Assembly (NCBI GenBank): GCA_017415165.1
Contig: JAFQIY010000038.1
Span: 1-58,532 of the forward strand
DNA: 58,532 nucleotides
Direction: 5' to 3'
From: Oscillospiraceae bacterium
GTDB taxonomy: Bacteria; Bacillota; Clostridia; Oscillospirales; Ruminococcaceae
A program made the position numbers and the translations under genes. Position 1 is the stretch's first letter, and each line of letters starts with the position of its first letter. The notes under the pieces were generated by a model. That model was not told the origin of the DNA and ran no database searches. It saw only the letters and a list, made by a program, of their open reading frames with translations. Shown here piece after piece: positions 34,402 to 43,558 of this stretch.

Positions 34402-34517
34402 CCGCCCTCAGCGACCAAACTAAGGCGGTTATTTTCTTAACCAAACTTTAATGGGAGCGACCGTCTACTGGTATGCCCCTTTAATATTATTATACAGCTT
34501 AATGCCTTTTATGTCAA
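34395..34517 (-). ncRNA. Antitoxin RNA of type I locus 2
   Basis: Minus-strand promoter TTGACA (34517-34512), 17 bases, TATAAT (34494-34489). The RNA of about 88 nt begins near 34482 with GGGGCATACC and a GCTCCC tract and ends at the shared AAATAACCGCC hairpin. Confidence 0.68.
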
Positions 34518-34562
34518 GATAAATACGACATTTAAAGGCTGGTTTTATTTTGCTCCGTATAC

Positions 34563-34591
34563 TTGCGTTAAAACAGAAAATATGCTATAAT
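34563..34591 (+). promoter_or_regulatory. Toxin promoter, type I locus 3
   Basis: TTGCGT (34563-34568), 17 bases, TATAAT (34586-34591). The leader starts GAGTATGC and contains CTCCCTTTC, able to pair with the later GAAAGGG ribosome site. Confidence 0.68.
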
Positions 34592-34662
34592 TCCACAAGA
34601 GTATGCTATACATAACGGCAAAGCGGTTACTCCCTTTCTATCTGAAAGGGGGATTGATAATA

Positions 34663-34758
34663 ATGGTTACATACAGCGAATTATTTGAATTCATCATTAT
34701 GCTCACCGGCATTATCACCCTTGTTTACACTGTTACTTTTAACAGCAAGAAGAAATAA
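34663..34758 (+). CDS. Holin-like type I toxin peptide, locus 3
   Basis: 31 residues starting MVTYSELFEF with a hydrophobic span (IIMLTGIITLVYTVTF) and ending NSKKK. Clear member of the same family as loci 1, 4 and 5. The ribosome site GAAAGGGGG lies in a leader hairpin with CCCTTTC. The stop is followed within 6 bases by the shared terminator hairpin AAAAATAACCGCC/GGCGGTTATTTTT. Confidence 0.75.
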   Translation: MVTYSELFEFIIMLTGIITLVYTVTFNSKKK

Positions 34759-34763
34759 GGCAG

Positions 34764-34890
34764 AAAAATAACCGCCCCTGCTTCCAACATCGGCGGTTAT
34801 TTTTATAATAACGTCAGAAAGGGAGTAAACCGTTTTGTCGGCATACTCTTTTTTCATTGATATTATACACCGAAAATGCTTTTTTGTCAA
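34764..34890 (-). ncRNA. Antitoxin RNA of type I locus 3
   Basis: Minus-strand promoter TTGACA (34890-34885), 17 bases, TATAAT (34867-34862). The RNA starts near 34855, reads GAGTATGCCGACAAAACGG then ACTCCCTTTC, and ends at the shared hairpin. Its CTCCCTTTC is complementary to the toxin ribosome site GAAAGGG(G). Confidence 0.7.
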
Positions 34891-34944
34891 GATAAATACG
34901 ACATTTAAAGGATTGTTTTATTATTAAAATAATTTCTGCTTTAC

Positions 34945-35066
34945 TTGACAAATAAATTTTTATCGGATATAATATAAATAAGGAGAGTACACCACAAACG
35001 GTTTACCCCTTTGAAGTTTTTGTTATAAAAATAACCGTCACTTTGTCAGGGTGGGCGGTTATTTTT
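34945..35066 (+). ncRNA. Antitoxin RNA of type I locus 4
   Basis: Promoter TTGACA (34945-34950), 17 bases, TATAAT (34968-34973). The RNA of about 88 nt contains GAGAGTACACCACAAACGG and ACCCCTTTG, and ends at AAAAATAACCG/CGGTTATTTTT (35027-35066). Confidence 0.7.
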
Positions 35067-35069
35067 CCC

Positions 35070-35165
35070 TTACTTTTTCTTTCCGTTATGAAAAATCGTA
35101 TAAGTAAGGGTGATAATTGCTGTTATCATAGTAACAAACATAAATAAGTCTGAATATGTAACCAT
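35070..35165 (-). CDS. Holin-like type I toxin peptide, locus 4
   Basis: 31 residues starting MVTYSDLF, nearly identical to locus 1 (Ile for Leu in the MITAIITLTYTIF span). The basic end is NGKKK. Promoter on the minus strand: TTGACA (35255-35250), 17 bases, TAAAAT (35232-35227). The leader begins GAGAGTACAC, as does its own antitoxin RNA, and holds a CCCCTTT/AAAGGGG hairpin over the ribosome site. It lies upstream of dnaA, reading away from it. Confidence 0.75.
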   Translation of the reverse strand: MVTYSDLFMFVTMITAIITLTYTIFHNGKKK

Positions 35166-35304
35166 AATTATCTACCCCCTTTCGTAAAAGGGGAAAACCG
35201 CCTGCGTTTAGTGTACTCTCAGCGTTATTTTATCACAATTTTTTATACTTGTCAATTAACGGTTTTTTGCTTGGGCAAAAGCCGTTTATTTTATTTCAAA
35301 ATAC

Positions 35305-35333
35305 TTGCAATCAAGTGAGAAATATGCTATAAT
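35305..35333 (+). promoter_or_regulatory. dnaA: Promoter of dnaA
   Basis: TTGCAA (35305-35310), 17 bases, TATAAT (35328-35333), giving a leader of about 80 bases. Confidence 0.75.
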
Positions 35334-35376
35334 ATAATAGTATATTGGAGTAATGTTTTATTAAGAACAAAAGAAG

Positions 35377-35403
35377 GCAAAGGCTTACAGAAATTGCCTT
35401 TGC
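35377..35403 (+). promoter_or_regulatory. Leader hairpin next to the dnaA ribosome site
   Basis: GCAAAGGC (35377-35384) and GCCTTTGC (35396-35403) pair perfectly, ending one base before GAAAGGAG, the dnaA Shine-Dalgarno. No T-run follows. It could affect translation initiation or RNA stability. Confidence 0.45.
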
Positions 35404-35421
35404 GAAAGGAGTCTTTTTACT

Positions 35422-36771
35422 ATGAAATCCTTTGACGAGGTCTTTCAGAAAATGCAGGAATACTGCCTGGATAAGATTAAAAGGGGCGAGCTTACAGATA
35501 CAGCTTACCGCCTCTGGATAAATACTCTTCAGCCGCTGAAGCTGGACGAAAATGTTGCCTGCTTTACTGTACAGTCGGATTTTCAGGCTACCATAATAAA
35601 AAAGAATTACACGGGAATTATCAAGGACGCTCTTGAAAGTATTCTCGGCTTTGAGGTTGATATAGATATTTCAGCTGTAGAGGAAAATCTTGACGACGAT
35701 GAGGACGACCCCAACAAGCTCAAAAAAGAGCTTGAAGAATCCTTTACCAATGCTGAGTACGTTTACACCTTCGACACGTTCATCGTTGGACGTTCAAACG
35801 AGTTTGCATACGCTGCCTGCACCTCTGTTGCAAAAGAACCCGGCAGCACCTACAACCCGCTGTTTATTCACGGCCCGTCGGGACTTGGCAAGACTCACCT
35901 TATGACCGCTATCAGCAATGAAATAAAGCGCCGTAACCCAAAGACAAACATCATTTACGTTACAGGCGAAACCTTTGCAAACGAGCTTATCAATGCCATT
36001 CAGCAGAAAAAGGATACAAGCCAGTTCCACCAGAAATACAGAAGCGCTGACGTGCTGCTTATAGACGACGTTCAGTTTATCGCAGGCAAGGAGTCAACAC
36101 AGGAAGAATTCTTCCATACATTCAACGAACTCCACAAGGTCGGCAAGCAGATTGTTCTCACATCTGACCGTCCGCCTAAGGATATCAAGACTCTTGAGGA
36201 CAGAATCCGTACACGCTTTGAGTGGGGTCTTATTGCTGACATTTCCACCCCTGACTTTGAAACAAGAGTTGCAATTATCCGCCGCAAGGCTGAAATGCTG
36301 AACCTTATTATTCCTGACGACGTTTCGGAGTACATAGCAAACAAGCTGAAGGGCAATATCCGTCAGCTTGAGGGCTGTGTGAAAAAGCTTAAAGCCAGCA
36401 AGCACCTTGTTGGCACGCCGCCGTCTATGGCACAGGCGCAGAATGCAATCAGGGAAATTCTTTCCGATGAACAGCCTGCACCAATCACAATCGAGCGTAT
36501 CCTCAACGAGGTAGGCAACGTGTACGGCGTAAGCGCAGAGGATATCATCTCAAAAAAGAGAAGCGCACAGATTTCCATAGCACGAAAGGTAAGCTGCTAT
36601 GTACTTAAAGAGGTTACGGATATGTCGTACAAATCAATAGGAATGGAGCTTGGTGCACGAGACCACAGTACAATTATTTACTACTGCGGCGATATCGAGA
36701 AGCTTGTGGCGAAGGACTCACACGCTAAGGAAATGATTGAGGACATCATCAATAATATTCGTAATGCTTGA
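35422..36771 (+). CDS. dnaA: Chromosomal replication initiator DnaA
   Basis: AAA+ initiator that binds DnaA boxes and melts the origin. 449 residues, normal size. Domain I about 1-85, linker with Asp/Glu-rich stretch about 86-110, AAA+ domain with Walker A HGPSGLGKTH at about 151-160 and Walker B LLIDDVQFI at about 213-221. Domain IV DNA-binding helix has ARDHSTIIYYC near 412-422. ATG after GAAAGGAG. First gene of the conserved dnaA-dnaN-yaaA-recF-remB-gyrB-gyrA order. Confidence 0.98.
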   Translation: MKSFDEVFQKMQEYCLDKIKRGELTDTAYRLWINTLQPLKLDENVACFTVQSDFQATIIKKNYTGIIKDALESILGFEVDIDISAVEENLDDDEDDPNKLKKELEESFTNAEYVYTFDTFIVGRSNEFAYAACTSVAKEPGSTYNPLFIHGPSGLGKTHLMTAISNEIKRRNPKTNIIYVTGETFANELINAIQQKKDTSQFHQKYRSADVLLIDDVQFIAGKESTQEEFFHTFNELHKVGKQIVLTSDRPPKDIKTLEDRIRTRFEWGLIADISTPDFETRVAIIRRKAEMLNLIIPDDVSEYIANKLKGNIRQLEGCVKKLKASKHLVGTPPSMAQAQNAIREILSDEQPAPITIERILNEVGNVYGVSAEDIISKKRSAQISIARKVSCYVLKEVTDMSYKSIGMELGARDHSTIIYYCGDIEKLVAKDSHAKEMIEDIINNIRNA

Positions 36772-36775
36772 TTTA

Positions 36776-36806
36776 ATTCGTAATGCGTAATGCGCAATGC
36801 GCAATT
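36776..36806. repeat. Single-arm heptamer repeat after dnaA
   Basis: AATTCGTAATGCGTAATGCG followed by CAATGCGCAATTAAAA, a one-sided copy of the GAATTAC/GCAATTC class. It begins within 5 bases of the dnaA stop and is followed by the hairpin ACGAACGCAAGCGATCGTTTT. Confidence 0.6.
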
Positions 36807-36866
36807 AAAACGAACGCAAGCGATCGTTTTGCAACAACACTTGAAATGTTGCAGTAACCCAAAAGA

Positions 36867-37096
36867 GGAAAAGTTTCGTCCACCTTTTCAAAGGTGGTGG
36901 GTTTCCAAAGGGCAAAGCCCTTTGGTCGCTCTCCGCAGAGAGCGAAACACCCCAACCAAACGCTTGCGTTTGGTTTCTTGCGTCCGCAGACGCGCCTTAG
37001 AAGCGCTCCGAAAAGGTGAATTTTTTGGCGGTAGCCAAAAAAGAGGAAATCCCTGCAAGAGAGGGATTTCCTAACAATGGCGAAGCCATTGTTTAA
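36867..37096. repeat. Half-length hairpin-chain element (copy D)
   Basis: Stems in order: CCACCTTT/AAAGGTGG, CCAAAGGGC/GCCCTTTGG, CGCTCTC/GAGAGCG, CCAAACG/CGTTTGG, TTTTTTGGC/GCCAAAAAA, GGAAATCCCT/AGGGATTTCC and CAATGGC/GCCATTG. It lies between dnaA and the putative origin. Confidence 0.78.
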
Positions 37097-37189
37097 AGCG
37101 CACGAAATTTTCTATCAGGCAAAACAACACAACCCAATGTTGAAAACCACCCTTTACACAAAAAATTCCCCCAAAAATTCCTGTAAAGA

Positions 37190-37620
37190 AAAAAATACAA
37201 TCAGTTGTAAATCAAAATTTTCAACAGGGTGTGGAAAACAATGTGGAAAATTAAATCTGACGGTTTTATGCCGTGTAACTCCGTTACATTACAGATTGTA
37301 TAACCCGACTTTCAACATTTTGTGATGTTCCTGAAATTGGAACGGGTTTTCCACCAATCTTTCAAGATTTTTTCCACTTTCCACTAACACCTTCCACCAT
37401 AATTCAACTTGGAAAAAAATGTTTCCACTTTTCCACATTTCATCAACATCAGCAGGGTGAAAAAGCAAAGCTTGTCCCTGAAACAGTTTGAGTGCTGTTT
37501 CAACAGTTTGGACACCCCCTACTGCTGCTACTGTTTATAATTATCATATTATATTATTTTTTCGCTTCGCGAAATTTTGCTGACAAAAAGAAAATTTTTT
37601 CTCTAACAATAAATGAGTGT
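37190..37620. other. oriC: Candidate replication origin (dnaA-dnaN spacer)
   Basis: The dnaA-dnaN gap of 927 bp holds DnaA-box-like nonamers of the form TTTTCCACA (or TGTGGAAAA): 37230-37238, 37242-37250 and 37429-37437 match exactly, and 37347-37355, 37370-37378 and 37421-37429 are one-base variants. The classical consensus TTATCCACA is not seen, so the boxes are one step off. The stretch 37530-37620 is very A+T rich and ends in a run of T's and A's, a plausible unwinding element. The position between dnaA and dnaN is the usual one in Firmicutes. Confidence 0.6.
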
Positions 37621-37639
37621 TACGATACAGTCAGGATTA

Positions 37640-37680
37640 CCAAAAACTCCACACTCCACTCTTAACACTCCACTCTAAAA
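37640..37680. repeat. Single-arm heptamer repeat before dnaN
   Basis: AACTCCACACTCCACTCTT followed by AACACTCCACTCTAAA: four to five ACTCCAC-type units without a matching left arm, ending 18 bases before the dnaN start. Confidence 0.65.
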
Positions 37681-37698
37681 ATAGGAGGAACGTGACAT

Positions 37699-38805
37699 AT
37701 GAAATTTACCTGTAAACAAGCCGAAATAAATGAAGCACTTGCAAACGTGTCAAGAGCAGTACCGCAGAAGTCTCCGCTGCCTGCACTGGAGGGAGTAAAG
37801 CTGTACCTGAACAGAAATACCCTTGAACTGACAGGCTATGACCTTGAACTGGGTATTCAGACAAAAATCGACGTCAATTCAGAGGACATCGGCGAGTGCA
37901 TCCTCAACAGCAAGCTTTTCGGCGAAATCATCAGAAAGATGCCGTCCGAAACTATCGAAATCGAAATCGACGACAGCCTTACTACCACAATCAGAGGCTT
38001 TAATGCTGAGTACAAAATCCTCGCAATGCCTGCTGACGAGTACCCCTCAATCCCTGACTACGACACAGGCGATAACTTTACAATTCCTCAGCCTATGCTG
38101 AAAAATATGATTAATCAGACAATTTTCGCCGTTGCAGTTGTTGACAACAAGCCTATCCTTATGGGTGAGCTGTTCGATATTCTCGACTACAACTTCAACC
38201 TTGTTGCAATCGACGGCTATCGTCTTGCTGTAAGAAGCGAAAAAATCGAGTCGGACAACCACTACCACTTTGTTGTAAAGGCTAAGGCGCTTTCCGAGGT
38301 TTCAAAGCTTTTAAAGGACGACGACAAGGAAACCGTTACAATGCACGTCTCAAAGAAGCATATCACCTTTGAAATCGGCAAGTATATGCTGTTCTCACGT
38401 CTGCTGGAGGGCGATTTCCATAACTATAAGGGCTCTATCCCCGCAAACCATAACAGCGAGGTTATCCTCAATACAAGAGAGTTTATTTCAGCACTTGAAA
38501 GATGTATGCTCCTTATCAACGAAAAGGCTAAAGCACCTGTAAAGTGCGTGTTCCGTGACGGCAAGGTAAAGATTTCCTGTTCTACAGCACTGGGTAAGCT
38601 TGTTGACGAAATGGACGCAGATACAGCAGGACCTTCTGTAGAAATCGGGTTCAATTGCAGATATCTGCTGGATGCATTGAAGGCAACTGAGTCTGATAAG
38701 GTAAAATTACAGCTTAACGGCGGATTGTCACCGATGAAGATAGTGCCGCTTCAGGGTAATGCGTATACTTTCCTTGTATTGCCGATGCGCTTAAAAGCAG
38801 AGTAA
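37699..38805 (+). CDS. dnaN: DNA polymerase III beta sliding clamp
   Basis: Ring-shaped processivity clamp. 368 residues, three repeated clamp domains (about 1-120, 128-245, 247-368). It opens MKFTCKQAEINEALANVSRA and ends with MKIVPLQGNAYTFLVLPMRL, the standard clamp C terminus. ATG after AGGAGGAACG. Follows the putative origin. Confidence 0.97.
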   Translation: MKFTCKQAEINEALANVSRAVPQKSPLPALEGVKLYLNRNTLELTGYDLELGIQTKIDVNSEDIGECILNSKLFGEIIRKMPSETIEIEIDDSLTTTIRGFNAEYKILAMPADEYPSIPDYDTGDNFTIPQPMLKNMINQTIFAVAVVDNKPILMGELFDILDYNFNLVAIDGYRLAVRSEKIESDNHYHFVVKAKALSEVSKLLKDDDKETVTMHVSKKHITFEIGKYMLFSRLLEGDFHNYKGSIPANHNSEVILNTREFISALERCMLLINEKAKAPVKCVFRDGKVKISCSTALGKLVDEMDADTAGPSVEIGFNCRYLLDALKATESDKVKLQLNGGLSPMKIVPLQGNAYTFLVLPMRLKAE

Positions 38806-38811
38806 TCCAAA

Positions 38812-39269
38812 TAATGGGTTTCCAAAGGGTGTGCGCACCCTTTGGTGGGGTTTTTAGGGGCAACGCCCCTAAATCGCTCTCCGCAGAGAGCGAAAAACCT
38901 GCTTGGCACCGCAGTGCCGCCTGAGAAGCGCTCTGAAAAGGTGAATTTTTTGGCGGTAGCCAAAAAAGAGGAAATCTCTGCAAGAGAGAGATTTCCTAAC
39001 AACGGCGTAAGCCGTTGCCATTCTATGGTGTTTAAAGTAAAGTTACGTCTAAAACGTTCCACTGGAACGTTTTAGAAGAATATTTTTAGCGTAAACCATA
39101 CAAGGAGGGACGGTCTTGTCCGTCCCTCCTCGGAAACCTGTCGGTTTCCTCACCTCCCTCTCCGTTTTGGAACGATAGGGGAGTTTCGCCCTCTGCGGAG
39201 GGCGATTTAGGGGCGTTGCCCCTAAAGACCCCACCAAAGGGTGCGCACACCCTTTGGAAACCCATTATT
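38812..39269. repeat. Full-length hairpin-chain element (copy E)
   Basis: About 458 bp, starting 6 bases after the dnaN stop with AATAATGGGTTTCCAAAGGG and ending with the inverse (CCCTTTGGAAACCCATTATT). Left half stems: CGCTCTC/GAGAGCG, TTTTTTGGC/GCCAAAAAA, GGAAATCTCT/AGAGATTTCC, CAACGGC/GCCGTTG. Centre palindrome AACGTTCCACTGGAACGTT. Right half stems include GGAGGGACGG/CCGTCCCTCC, GGAAACC/GGTTTCC and CGCCCTC/GAGGGCG. Fills the dnaN-yaaA gap. Confidence 0.82.
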
Positions 39270-39310
39270 TGGGTTGATTTGATTAATTAATTATAACTAA
39301 AGGATTTATT

Positions 39311-39520
39311 ATGGATAACAAAGTTAAAATTACTACTGAATTTATCAAGCTTGACCAGCTTCTGAAATTTTCGGGTGCTGTTGCTATCGGCTCGGAGGCA
39401 AAGGAGCTTATCCTTGACGGTCAGGTTATGGTCAATGGTGAAGTCTGCACTATGCGCGGCAAGAAAATCCGCTCAGGTGATACTGTTACTGTTAACGGAC
39501 AGGATATTTCTATAGAATAA
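39311..39520 (+). CDS. yaaA: S4-domain RNA-binding protein YaaA
   Basis: 69-residue single S4 domain protein ([20 protein letters not shown] then [12 protein letters not shown]) found between dnaN and recF in many Firmicutes. S4 domains bind structured RNA; YaaA is thought to be linked to ribosome assembly, but its role is not firm. ATG after TAAAGGATTT. Stop is 24 bases before recF. Confidence 0.93.
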   Translation: MDNKVKITTEFIKLDQLLKFSGAVAIGSEAKELILDGQVMVNGEVCTMRGKKIRSGDTVTVNGQDISIE

Positions 39521-39544
39521 TTACAAATAGTAAAGGAGTTTTCC

Positions 39545-40663
39545 GTGGTCATTAACCGCATTAATGCTGACGGCTACAAAAATCTGGAAAACGTCAGCCT
39601 CGAACTTGACCCAAAAATGAATATTATTTGCGGCGAAAATGCTCAGGGCAAAACTAACCTCATCGAAGCAATCTGGCTTTGCAGCGGATGCCGTTCGTTC
39701 CGTGGCACTCGTGATAAGGACTTCATCGGCTTCACGAAAGACTCGGCGCAGGTGGAGATGACCTTCACTGACTCGTTCCGTCAGCAGGATATCCGCTTCG
39801 CTGTGAAAAAGGGCGCAATCAAAGACAAGCTTGTCACTCTGAACGGGGTGAAGCTTCCCCTGTTGTCGAAGCTGTTCGGCAGCTTCCGTTGTGTGGTGTT
39901 CACCCCTGAGGATTTGAACCTGACAAAGGGTGCACCTGACAACCGCCGAAGCTTCATAGATATGTCCATTGCTCAGATTAAAAATTCCTACATCAGCGCA
40001 CTGAACAAGTACAATAACATTCTTTTCCAGCGCAACGCCTTGCTGAAAACCCTTTCTATGGGGTACGGCGATGATGCTGCCCTCGAAATATGGGACGAAC
40101 AGCTGGCGAAAACAGGTGCGTATATATCGATTTTACGTTATACTTTTTGTATTACTTTAAATAAATATACCAGTGAGTTGTATGATAAAATTACAAATGG
40201 TAAAGAAAAATTAGATTTATACTATCAGTCAACAGTATTTGACAACCTGCAAGGACGTACTGATTACGACGGCGAGCTTGCGCAGGAGTACCTTGCAAAG
40301 CTCAGGAGCACGGTCGCAAACGATGTCCGTGCAGGGTACACAACCGTCGGCGTGCACCGTGACGACGTGGGTGCATACATCAACGGGCTTTCCGTCCGTG
40401 AGTTCGGCTCACAGGGTCAGGCACGTTCTGTTGCACTGTCGATGAAGCTTGCTCACGCAAAAATTTTAAAAGCGGAGCAAGGGGAGTACCCCGTGATGCT
40501 GCTTGACGACGTGCTGTCGGAGCTTGACCCTTACAGACAGCAGTTTATACTGAACAACATTGACGATATGCAGGTAATCATAACCTGCTGTGACAGCAAG
40601 CCCATAACAGCTATGAAGCAGGGCAGGGTCATTACAATGAAAAACGGAAAAGCAGGTGATTGA
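39545..40663 (+). CDS. recF: DNA replication and repair protein RecF
   Basis: SMC-like ATPase that helps load RecA at gapped DNA. 372 residues. Walker A GENAQGKTNL at about 31-40, ABC signature FGSQGQARSVALSMKLA at about 284-300, Walker B VMLLDDVLSELDP at about 317-329. The start is GTG at 39545 after AAAGGAG. The stop TGA is followed immediately by the start of remB, showing translational coupling. A short A+T-rich patch (about 40130-40240) is unlike the rest of the gene. Confidence 0.96.
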   Translation: MVINRINADGYKNLENVSLELDPKMNIICGENAQGKTNLIEAIWLCSGCRSFRGTRDKDFIGFTKDSAQVEMTFTDSFRQQDIRFAVKKGAIKDKLVTLNGVKLPLLSKLFGSFRCVVFTPEDLNLTKGAPDNRRSFIDMSIAQIKNSYISALNKYNNILFQRNALLKTLSMGYGDDAALEIWDEQLAKTGAYISILRYTFCITLNKYTSELYDKITNGKEKLDLYYQSTVFDNLQGRTDYDGELAQEYLAKLRSTVANDVRAGYTTVGVHRDDVGAYINGLSVREFGSQGQARSVALSMKLAHAKILKAEQGEYPVMLLDDVLSELDPYRQQFILNNIDDMQVIITCCDSKPITAMKQGRVITMKNGKAGD

Positions 40664-40927
40664 GTGTATATTCATCTTGGCGAGGAAACAACCGTGAGAG
40701 GGAGCGAGGTTATCGGAATTTTCGATATCGAGAATACCTCAATCAGTAAACATACAAAGGAATTCTTCACGAAAGCGGAGAAGAATAAATGGGTTGAGTA
40801 CGTCAATTTCGAAATGCCGAAAAGCTTTGTGGTGTGCGAAAGTGGCGGCGAGGACAAGGTTTATATCTCTCCCATTTCAGCGGCAACGCTCAAAAAAAGA
40901 ATAGATAAACAAAGAAACCCAAAATAA
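40664..40927 (+). CDS. remB: Extracellular matrix regulator RemB (DUF370)
   Basis: 87-residue DUF370/RemB protein (MYIHLGEETTVRGSEVIGIF, later ISAATLKKRI). In Bacillus this small protein is a regulator of matrix gene expression and it is encoded between recF and gyrB, as here. The start is GTG at 40664, directly adjacent to the recF stop. The repeat element F begins within its stop codon. Confidence 0.9.
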   Translation: MYIHLGEETTVRGSEVIGIFDIENTSISKHTKEFFTKAEKNKWVEYVNFEMPKSFVVCESGGEDKVYISPISAATLKKRIDKQRNPK

Positions 40928-41135
40928 TGGGTTTCCAAAGGGTGTGCGCACCCTTTGGTAGGGGTCAAGGGGGCAAAGCCCCATTGTCGCTCTCCGCAGA
41001 GAGCGAAACTCTTTCTTCGCCCGCAGGCGTCCTGAGAAGCGCTCCGAAAAGGTGAATTTTGCAGCGGTAAGCTGCAAAAGAGGAAATCCCTGCAAGAAAG
41101 GGATTTCCTAACAGCAGCGAAGCTGCTGCCATTCT
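40924..41135. repeat. Half-length hairpin-chain element (copy F)
   Basis: Starts AATAATGGGTTTCCAAAGGG at the remB stop. Stems CCAAAGGGTG/GCACCCTTTGG, CGCTCTC/GAGAGCG, TTTTGCAGC/GCTGCAAAA, GGAAATCCCT/AGGGATTTCC and CAGCAGC/GCTGCTG. It fills the remB-gyrB gap. Confidence 0.8.
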
Positions 41136-41180
41136 ATCCTTACAAAGTAAATTATGAAATAGAAAACAATTGCGAATTAA

Positions 41181-43181
<2,001 letters not shown>

Positions 43182-43214
43182 TTCGCAATTCGCAATTCGT
43201 AATGCGCAATTAAA
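43182..43214. repeat. Single-arm heptamer repeat after gyrB
   Basis: AATTCGCAATTCGCAATTCG then TAATGCGCAATTAAAA, starting at the gyrB stop codon; the same one-sided form as after dnaA and after the gene ending at 45502. Confidence 0.6.
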
Positions 43215-43261
43215 ATGAAATCGAAGTTGCAACAACACTTAAAATGTTGCAGTAATCCAAA

Positions 43262-43474
43262 ATAATGGGTTTCCAAAGGGTGTGCGCACCCTTTGGCAGG
43301 GGTCAAGGGGGCAGCGCCCCATTGTCGCCGTCCGCAGACGGCGAAATCTTACTTGGCACCGCAGTGCCGCCTTAGAAGCGCTCTGAAAAGGTGAATTTTT
43401 TGGCGATAGCCAAAAAAGAGGAAATCTCTGCAAGAGAGAGATTTCCTAACAGCAGCTTTGCTGCTGCCATACGC
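43262..43474. repeat. Half-length hairpin-chain element (copy G)
   Basis: Starts AATAATGGGTTTCCAAAGGG. Stems CCAAAGGGTG/GCACCCTTTGG, CGCCGTC/GACGGCG, GGCACCGCAGTGCC, TTTTTTGGC/GCCAAAAAA, GGAAATCTCT/AGAGATTTCC and CAGCAGC/GCTGCTG. It lies between gyrB and the leucine-rich-repeat gene. Confidence 0.8.
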
Positions 43475-43558
43475 AAACTATCCTTTTCCTGCAAACCAAC
43501 AGACGGATATTTTCCACTGTTAAAATAATAATACAAAATTCCAACAAAGGAGTGACAA

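Noticed and set aside
36790-37325. Short plus-strand frames (94 and 82 codons) between dnaA and dnaN
   Set aside because: They lie within repeat copy D and the DnaA-box region, with no motif and no ribosome site.
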